Shown piece after piece: positions 57,626 to 64,000 of a DNA stretch of 64,000 nucleotides. This stretch comes from Laburnicola sp. R22_1 (Eukaryota; Ascomycota; Dothideomycetes; Pleosporales; Didymosphaeriaceae). The DNA is taken from positions 248,001-312,000 of the forward strand of contig JACONQ010000013.1 of the NCBI GenBank assembly GCA_014281115.1. The letters are read 5' to 3'. Position 1 is the stretch's first letter; every line of letters starts with the position of its first letter. A program made the position numbers and the translations under genes. The notes beneath the pieces were generated by a model, which had not been told where the DNA came from, made no database searches, and saw nothing but the letters and a program-made list of their open reading frames with translations.

Positions 57626-58190
57626 CTATTTCCGCGGTTTGGGCATCTTCTCGTATGCATTCGGGCTAGGTCTCCGTCGCTGCCGCTTCTGTGGCTGTCC
57701 GGACGAGCCCTTGCCAGGTTCGTTCCCGTGCTCGTGTCCGTCGTGATCGTGGTCGTGATCATGGCTATGCGGTCGCCGTCCCCTCCTATCACCCTTCCGG
57801 TCCCCAGCAGGCCTCGCCTTGCTATTGTCCGGCTCACTATCCGAATCGTCATCCGAAGAAGAGTCGGAAGACGATTCATCGGAGGACTCGTCTACGGCGC
57901 GGGGCTTGTGGTAGATGCAGCAGACTGATTCAGCCCTACGTTAGTGAAGGCTAGCCGAAATGACGTACATACAGAGAGAACATACCCTTTGAAGACTTCT
58001 TGCCCATGCCCTCATTGTCGACGACGTCTTCAGCCCACTGGATGTGTCGCTGTTCTGAGGGCTCGGCTCGTAGACGGAGCGTGCCCGAGGGAGCTGAAAG
58101 TCGGAGGACGGGCTGGGGACGAACTTCTATTGTCCTGCTGCCGGACGTCGGTGTGGCTGTGTTCGTGCCCATGTTGTGCGGATTTGACAT
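57626..58190 (-). CDS. ypi1: Type 1 protein phosphatase regulator Ypi1 (PPP1R11 family)
   Basis: Exons 58190-57986 and 57924-57626 total 504 nt and 167 aa. The diagnostic block is formed across the intron: [20 protein letters not shown] followed by VCCIYHKPR. An acidic Ser/Glu stretch ([20 protein letters not shown]), a His/Asp-rich repeat ([15 protein letters not shown]) and a basic C-terminal tail follow. The family binds the PP1 catalytic subunit (Glc7) and restrains it during mitosis. The conserved Cys pair CCIYH is present. The intron is 61 nt, GT-AG, with a CACTAAC branch-like site. Confidence 0.9.
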
Positions 58191-58664
58191 GTTGGAAGAA
58201 ATTTCTGGAGATGCGGGTAAGGACGCGGGTTATAAACACGAGCGCGTGGTGGCGTGAACGATTGGGCTGTGTGATGGTCGAATCGGACGTCTTGCGTGCT
58301 CCGCTGTCGGGGACGGCGCGGTGTCTCCGGGATGCAAGCGGTGCAGCCGCTGCAGTCGTAGTCGGGTGAGAGGTGCACTTTTAGTGGGGGAGGAAAAACC
58401 AGGGTGGGATGGGCGGGTTGATTCGTGGAGTGTGAATGCGTGTCTTTGTTGTTGGAGGGCCATGATTGAGCCGCCGCCGTCCGTGCGTCATTGCTGGCCC
58501 GGCCGCCACTAAGCGGTCCTGGACATCTTCACTGGCTGCCGTGGCTGCCTACAGTTCAATTGTGCATGCATCATGTCCGTTGCGTCCTGCTGCTCGATCT
58601 ATTGCAAATACCGTCACCTAGCCGAAGCGTACCCCGCGAATGGAGGTTAGCACCCGTGTTTTGA
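58191..58664. other. Intergenic, no gene supported
   Basis: Contains the 5' flank of Ypi1. A TGA at 58662-58664 closes the BTB-related frame upstream. No N-terminal BTB motif could be read here in any frame. Confidence 0.45.
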
Positions 58665-59790
58665 TCCTTCAGAACCTCCACCGCTATTGAGAGGCATGTT
58701 GATACCTGGGGGAACAACGACAAGGATCTCTGGTATATACACGGCAAAGACCCTGACTGGCACTCTCTGGGCTTGGTGGTCGACAAGATGTTGACTGATC
58801 CCACGCGGCTAAAATGGGATCCGGAGGGGCGTAGTCTCTTCTACAGTCCCGCACAGTGTATACATATGTACGTCCTTGCTCAGGTTTATGATATCCCTCG
58901 TCTACGCCAGGATGCTCTCGACTGTCTTTGCTCATGGTTCAATCACGACTACCTGACAGGAGACTTCCCTATGTATTATCCTACCCCAGAGAGCGTCCAG
59001 TATGCATACAGCAACACTTCGGCTGAATCGCCTCTTCGCAAGGTTCTCGTTGATGGATTCTATATGTACACCTCGGATTTGACCGCCTTGGACAGTTTTC
59101 GGACTATGAACAAGGATTTTCTTCTTGATCTACTGGGAAAACATGCCCAGAAAGCGGAATATCCCGACGATAATATGGACCTGTGCGACTATCACAAGCA
59201 TATCAGCGCGGAGGAGACACGCAGTTGCAGCCAAAATGCCATTGATTTTCAACCATTCATTAGGTAAGACCCAAGCACCTACAGTGAGGGCTCACTCTAG
59301 CTCATACAGAATACCTGAGCTTTACAATGCAATGGGGAGGATGACCATATCTGATCAGACTTTCAAGTGCACCGGAAAAGATGGAAAAGATTTTGACTCT
59401 CGAGGGCATACGCATTGGGCGAATGAACTTACTCGGGAATCCAAACTCGTCATAGCAATCCTGCTGTATAAGTTCGCGGACAAGTACGACATACCGGAAC
59501 TCAAAAAATATACCGACGATTGCGTTAATGATATCATGAGCGATTGTATCAGGTGGGAAGGATGCTTCCCAGGCTTAATTGAGGCTGTGGAATGGGCATA
59601 CGAACGGATGCCGTCTGTTTCTTTACTTCGTACTAGACTTGTTCGCATCTGGTGCGAACATCCTCGCCACGAAGACAACAACAAGTACCTTGACGACATG
59701 CCGAAAGAGTTCGTAATCGATGTTGCCAAATGGTATTCTCGCCACCTCAGCACCCCGGCGGTCACCGACGAAACTGAGAGTGTTGCTTGA
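58665..59790 (+). CDS. BTB-domain-related protein, two tandem BTB C-terminal regions, N-terminus missing or unseen
   Basis: The frame is open from 58665; its first ATG is at 58788. An intron of 46 nt (59264-59309, GTAAGA...ACAG) joins the two parts in frame. Each half has the helical region that follows the BTB core in fungal BTB proteins: MYVLAQVYDIPRLRQDALDCL in the first, ILLYKFADKYDIPELKKYTD in the second. Each then has a downstream helix set (PLRKVLVDGFYMYTSDLTA, and LLRTRLVRIWCEHPRHED). The usual BTB N-terminal block (SDLTLxCGxxxFxVHKxxL) is absent upstream, so this is either a truncated gene, one with an undetected upstream exon, or a product of tandem duplication of the C-terminal half. 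Fungal BTB proteins can be Cul3 adaptors, but without the BTB core that role is doubtful. Confidence 0.55.
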
Positions 59791-60252
59791 ACCTACGCAA
59801 CGTTTCAGGTTAGGAATGATTTGCGACCCGTCCGGTTCTGCACATCAGCGTTTGCATCATGTCCTGGGGGTGACTCGTCTCCAGTATGTCCGGCGGAGAA
59901 TCATGTCCAGTTGCAGCACCAATGCTATGCAACTTTGGAGGATACGGATTGAAGAGAAAGAGGCATCTAGTTTAGAAGATGCGCTTTGTAGAAAAGTACC
60001 ACCCTTGCCTTGCACCTACAAGGAAAAAGTTGCAGACAGGCCTCGTACGTATTACGTATCCTGGGATAGCTCGGGGTTACTCTGCATCCAGACTTTTACG
60101 CCATATCATATTTCAAAATGAAGATTCCAAACAGCAGCTCGAAGCCCATGCCTCGTGAACATCACCACCACCTTCTCTAACACACCAGGCTAGCCTATCC
60201 TTCCTAACCCAACACTTCGCTCCTTCCTCTCATCCATACCCTCACCCGCCTC
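59791..60252. other. Intergenic between convergent BTB-related and Chk1 genes
   Basis: 3' flanks; a CA/CC-rich stretch lies near 60150-60250. No gene recognised. Confidence 0.45.
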
Positions 60253-62148
60253 TTAACCAGGCCTCAACACCACATCCCCGACACATCTAACTACATTCTT
60301 AAAAAACCTCCTCCACTCCAACGGATCCCCACTAGCCTTGACAAATCGCACCTCACTCACTACCTCCCCCGCAATCCACGTCTTGTCCACAACAATATGC
60401 CCATTCAGCCCCTGCTTCCTTCCATCTGCCATCTTCACCCGCACACTCGCCTTGTTCGCTCTCTCCCACTCCGCTAGCTGCTCTTCCGTGATAGATACAG
60501 CGGGTACACCGAGACGGTGCAGGGCTTCGACGAGCAGCGGGACAAGTAATGGAATGGAGAGCGGCGAGAGGAAGCGCGAGAGGGAGTAAGCGGGTAGAAT
60601 GTCGCCAAATTTGCGGGCCATTTGGGTCAGTGTTAGGGGCACAGAGGGCGTGGGATGGAACTGGGTCATGGAAGGGTCTTGTGAGAGGATGTCTTGTGTT
60701 GAAGGCGAGAGCTGAGAGAGGTATGATGGGCGGTCAAAGTCCATGGTCGACGCGGGCGGGAGATTGTTGCGTGCGGCAGGTTGCGAGGCCGAAATACCGT
60801 CATGAGAAGCTAGACGCGGCGGACGCTCCCAGTCGAATGGAATGTCTGCTATAGGCGTCTCAGGCTGCGTCGAGGACAGCATATTGATATTTGCTGGATT
60901 CGCGCGCGAACGATGCGGATCCGAGTCGATGTCCATGGCATCCGCATCCTGGGAGAATCCGCGCTGAGATTGTACGGGGGCTTTATCGACGCCGATGTGC
61001 AGCTGAGAAAGCATCTGCGTCGCCATGCCCAACTGATTCACTGTCCGCCCGTTCGAAGCAAGGAACTGGTTCTTCCTTGTATACCACGGGTGTTTCCTCA
61101 CATCATCGAGCTTGAACCGCTGCTCAGGATCCAGCTTCAGCATGCCTCTCAGCAACGACATGAGATCGCTCGGGATCTTGAGCCACAGCTCGTCTGTCGT
61201 TCGACCATCCGTCTCCACATACTCTTTGAACTCTTCGCTCCGCATCGTCGGCTCGTCCCATGGTGTATTTCCGACTAGCAGGACGAAGAGCACGATGCCG
61301 CAACTCCAGATATCGCAAATGTTGGCAGCGTACCCAACGTCGAGGATATCCTGTCTCTTACTCCGCCGGCCAGTCACGATTTCTGGCGCAATATACGGTG
61401 GACTCCCACACACTGTGTTGCACAACCGCTTCTGCCCATCCTTCGAGAACATAGCCGCAAGCCCAAAATCCGCAAGCTTCAAGTCCCCGTCCGCGCTTAG
61501 CAAGACATTCTCCGGCTTGATATCCCGATGCGCAATCCCCTTCGAATGCATAAACGACACCGCATCAATCAGCTGATGAAAATACACATGCGCAATGTCC
61601 TCCCCAACACCTTCATCCGCTTCGATCTTGTCGAAGAGGTCCCCGCCGTCAGCCAGTTCCATAGCGATCCACGTCCAAAGAGGATCTTCGCCGGCGGCGA
61701 GACAATGGATAATGTGCGGATGCTTGCCGAGATGCTTATGCAGTGCGATTTCCATGTTGATTTGCTTGGGGGAGAGCCGGCCTTGGCGGAAAGCATGCTC
61801 TTTGTTGATGAACTTGATGGCGATGATGGGATTGGTGGTGTTTAGGGGAATGGCTTTGCGGATACTATGTGTTGTTGTCAATGTTGTATTCGGTATGAGG
61901 AACAAGCCACGTACGAAGCATATGCGCCCATTCCTATCGTCTTGCTGATGACGCGGAATGGCAGGTTTGTCGGGAGCGGAGCGATTTGGCTCTGTTCGAG
62001 TATTAGCATACATTTCCCCAAGAGAGGTGATTCGAACAGAAGTGCTGCAGCAAACACGCTTCTATCGAGCAATATTTATGTCCCGATGGTATCGAGCTTG
62101 CTACTCGAAAAAAGAAGAGGAACGTACCCCAGGTGGAGGCGGCCCCAT
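60253..62148 (-). CDS. chk1: Chk1-type checkpoint Ser/Thr kinase
   Basis: Exons 62148-62128, 61991-61915 and 61864-60253 total 1,710 nt and 569 aa. The kinase domain runs from PFRVISKTIGMGAYAS (glycine loop, whose last codon is completed by splicing) through IIAIKFINKEHAF (VAIK Lys), HRDIKPENVLL (catalytic loop), DFGLAA and CGSPPYIAPE (activation segment, APE) to WYTRKNQF. The C-terminal part is a Ser/Pro linker and a KA1-like regulatory domain (LVEALHRLGV, IVVDKTWIAGEVVSEVRFVK, WRRFFKNVV). Chk1 is the DNA-damage checkpoint effector kinase activated by ATR/Rad3 and blocking Cdc25. Two SQ dipeptides (LSQLSPSTQ, FSQDADAM) in the linker are possible ATR sites. Intron 1 is 136 nt, intron 2 is 50 nt. 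The 7-codon first exon relies on splice-site fit and is the least certain part. Confidence 0.92.
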
Positions 62149-64000
62149 TTTGGCTTTTTCTTAGAGTTCTCGAGCTCGACAAAAGATGTGTAGAGTTTTG
62201 GTTTCAACACCTCGATGATTCTAGTTGTGCCGCGATGATATATTGCACTGCTGCCTGGCACGCCGTCGCGACAGTCACGTCAAGAGCCACGCGAACAAAC
62301 CACGCGCGCAGCCGCGTTGGCAAATGCTTATCGATACGGCGCCAGATCACATGACCAGTTTTCACTCGATACTTCACCTCTCAACCCTTTCCTCCTAGAA
62401 TCCGGCAATCGGAAGCCTAACCTTCTGCTATCCATGCACAAATCATTCTGCCCTATACACTACCTAAAACCCCCCGACATCTACCGCGCAAACTAGTACC
62501 TAATGCTGCAGAACGCGTATCCCAACACTCCCGACGCGATGCCAACTGGTTACCTAAGACAACGAAACAGCTATAGTGGGTAAAGAAAACAGCGGAACTC
62601 TTTTACATACTATAGTGCTGAGTACTCGGCTCCTTACGGTCTTCCAACCAACAAAGGAAATCTGCTCCCACGATGCCGGAGAAGCCGCGGCAACCTTGCC
62701 CCCATCTCCCAACATCGGCATCTGCATCACACCGAGGCATCTCTCCCTCCCAAATAACAGAAAGCCCCGTCCAGTAACAGAAAGCCCCGTCCAGCCAGCC
62801 CCCCATCACACAAACTCTCCCCTCGCAAAACCCTGAACCTAACCAACACTAGGGAACCCCGCATAACCCAACCCGCTCCACCCGGAACCTTCCCTCCCAC
62901 AAAGAAACCTAAAAAGTGACATTCATTAAAAATTCCACACATTTTCTCGGCATCCATCACGCCGACACAATGCGTCAATAACCCACCCGTCGGTCTTCCC
63001 GTCCGTCACTCCAAACTCAGTTGCAAGCTGCGCCCTCGCCCGTCGCAACTCTATCGGCTCCGATGCGATGGAGACTTTGAACTAGGTCCGCTCCGCCCCC
63101 CGATTCCGCCTGATTACTCAAACACCGCGGCCCTTCGTCTCGCACTCTCGACTCGTCATCCACGACTCGAGGCGAACATGTCGCCCTCCGAGGTTGGGAT
63201 AGCGCGTGGGCCCACGTGTGAGCCGTGCCCGCGGAGTCAACGCCTCGCATGAACTGAAATTCCCTACAGTGTGGCGCGCTAAAAGGCGTAAACCACACTG
63301 CAACAGGGCAACTGCAGGTGAGCGCCGAAGCGCATGATCGACTGCGCACGTGCAAAGTAAAAAGGACATCTGCAACATGATGGCGTCAGCGCTCACCTAC
63401 ATACGGTGTTTCCAAATTTAGATGAAATCAACTCACGTTACACTTTGGTTGAACATCCAGGCATTGGGCTATAGTATGCTCCTGTGCGGAGATGCAGAAA
63501 GATCAACCGATGTTGGGCTGTATTGTATTTGCGCATGGGCGGACATATACTGGCTGTTTAGATAAGATTCATCTATAGGAATAACTAGGTATATACTTAG
63601 AGTTAATAATGGTTCTGTAATAGGAAATGATAAAAGCATTCCAGCAAGCTTCGCGTGGATAGAAGCAGATGGACCGATTGAACGGTGCGATACTCATCAC
63701 CGTAGCAATGCACACACAAAACCGGGCTAAACCTATAAGTCGTCTATTAACCTGGTATTAAACTACACTGTCCATCCAATTCAATCCAACCCAATTCCTG
63801 GCCCCTCTCCCTACTCTAACTCGCTACCAATGCAATAAATTCAAAATGTGAAGAAAGTCGGGACGCCCAAACAACATCCAATCAACCATGAAAGGGAAGT
63901 TCGAAAAGCCGAAAACTAACAATCGAGCATCGAGCTCGGGTATCCAGCCCATGGAAGTAACATCTTTTAGTGCCAACCCGCTGCTGTGCTTTCAAAAAGG
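62149..64000. other. No gene recognised at the right edge
   Basis: GC-balanced with short CTAGGTATATA-type AT patches near 63590. A C-rich stretch lies at 62700-62900, with a duplicated CAGTAACAGAAAGCCCCGTC unit near 62755-62800. Open frames of 60-112 codons on the minus strand (63017-63355, 63118-63396) overlap in two registers and are not supported. Confidence 0.45.

Overview
The window is from a filamentous ascomycete (Pezizomycotina; a Dothideomycete is my inference from the overall character, not proven). Evidence: short 46-136 nt spliceosomal introns with GTAAGT-like donors and CTAAC-like branch sites, fungal-specific genes (DASH subunit Dad2, shugoshin, Ypi1, Rpn4-type factor, Chk1, glucosidase I), and sharply alternating GC-balanced gene blocks and very AT-rich blocks. 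The AT-rich blocks are transposons whose frames are interrupted almost only by TAA/TAG at positions where the family has Gln or Trp, the signature of repeat-induced point mutation (RIP, CpA to TpA).

Layout. 1-11.7 kb: AT-rich transposon nest. It holds a Copia remnant with a huge AAT microsatellite, a complete Fot1/pogo element (3664-5499), an unclassified element with inverted ends (5516-7203), a second pogo element (8952-11015) carrying a 195-bp solo LTR with a perfect 5-bp target duplication, and a decayed copy of the unclassified element. 12.1-25.4 kb: gene block with a J-like protein, ER glucosidase I (two GC-AG introns), a P-loop uridine-kinase-like kinase, a dead patatin-like phospholipase and a Ser/Pro-rich membrane sensor-like protein. 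25.5-36.0 kb: one PIF/Harbinger element (25466-36019, TTG duplication) invaded by an LTR retrotransposon (27503-32814, ACTAT duplication) and a Tc1/mariner element (33473-35585, TA duplication). 36.0-48 kb: sparse block with two lineage-specific proteins, a MITE at 38482-38988 and an Rpn4-like zinc-finger regulator. 48-52.5 kb: no gene recognised. 52.6-62.2 kb: dense block with a small membrane protein, shugoshin, Dad2, Ypi1, a BTB-related protein and Chk1. 62.2-64 kb: no gene recognised.

Functional links. Shugoshin, Dad2, Ypi1 (PP1 inhibitor) and Chk1 all act in chromosome segregation or cell-cycle control and lie within 8.6 kb; shugoshin and Dad2 are divergent from a 302-bp shared upstream region. 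I found no CRISPR, no secondary-metabolite cluster, no convincing tRNA, and nothing I would call a new biological system. The most distinctive features are the transposon nesting, a retrotransposon lacking recognisable reverse transcriptase, the unclassified repeat family, and the multiply broken patatin gene.
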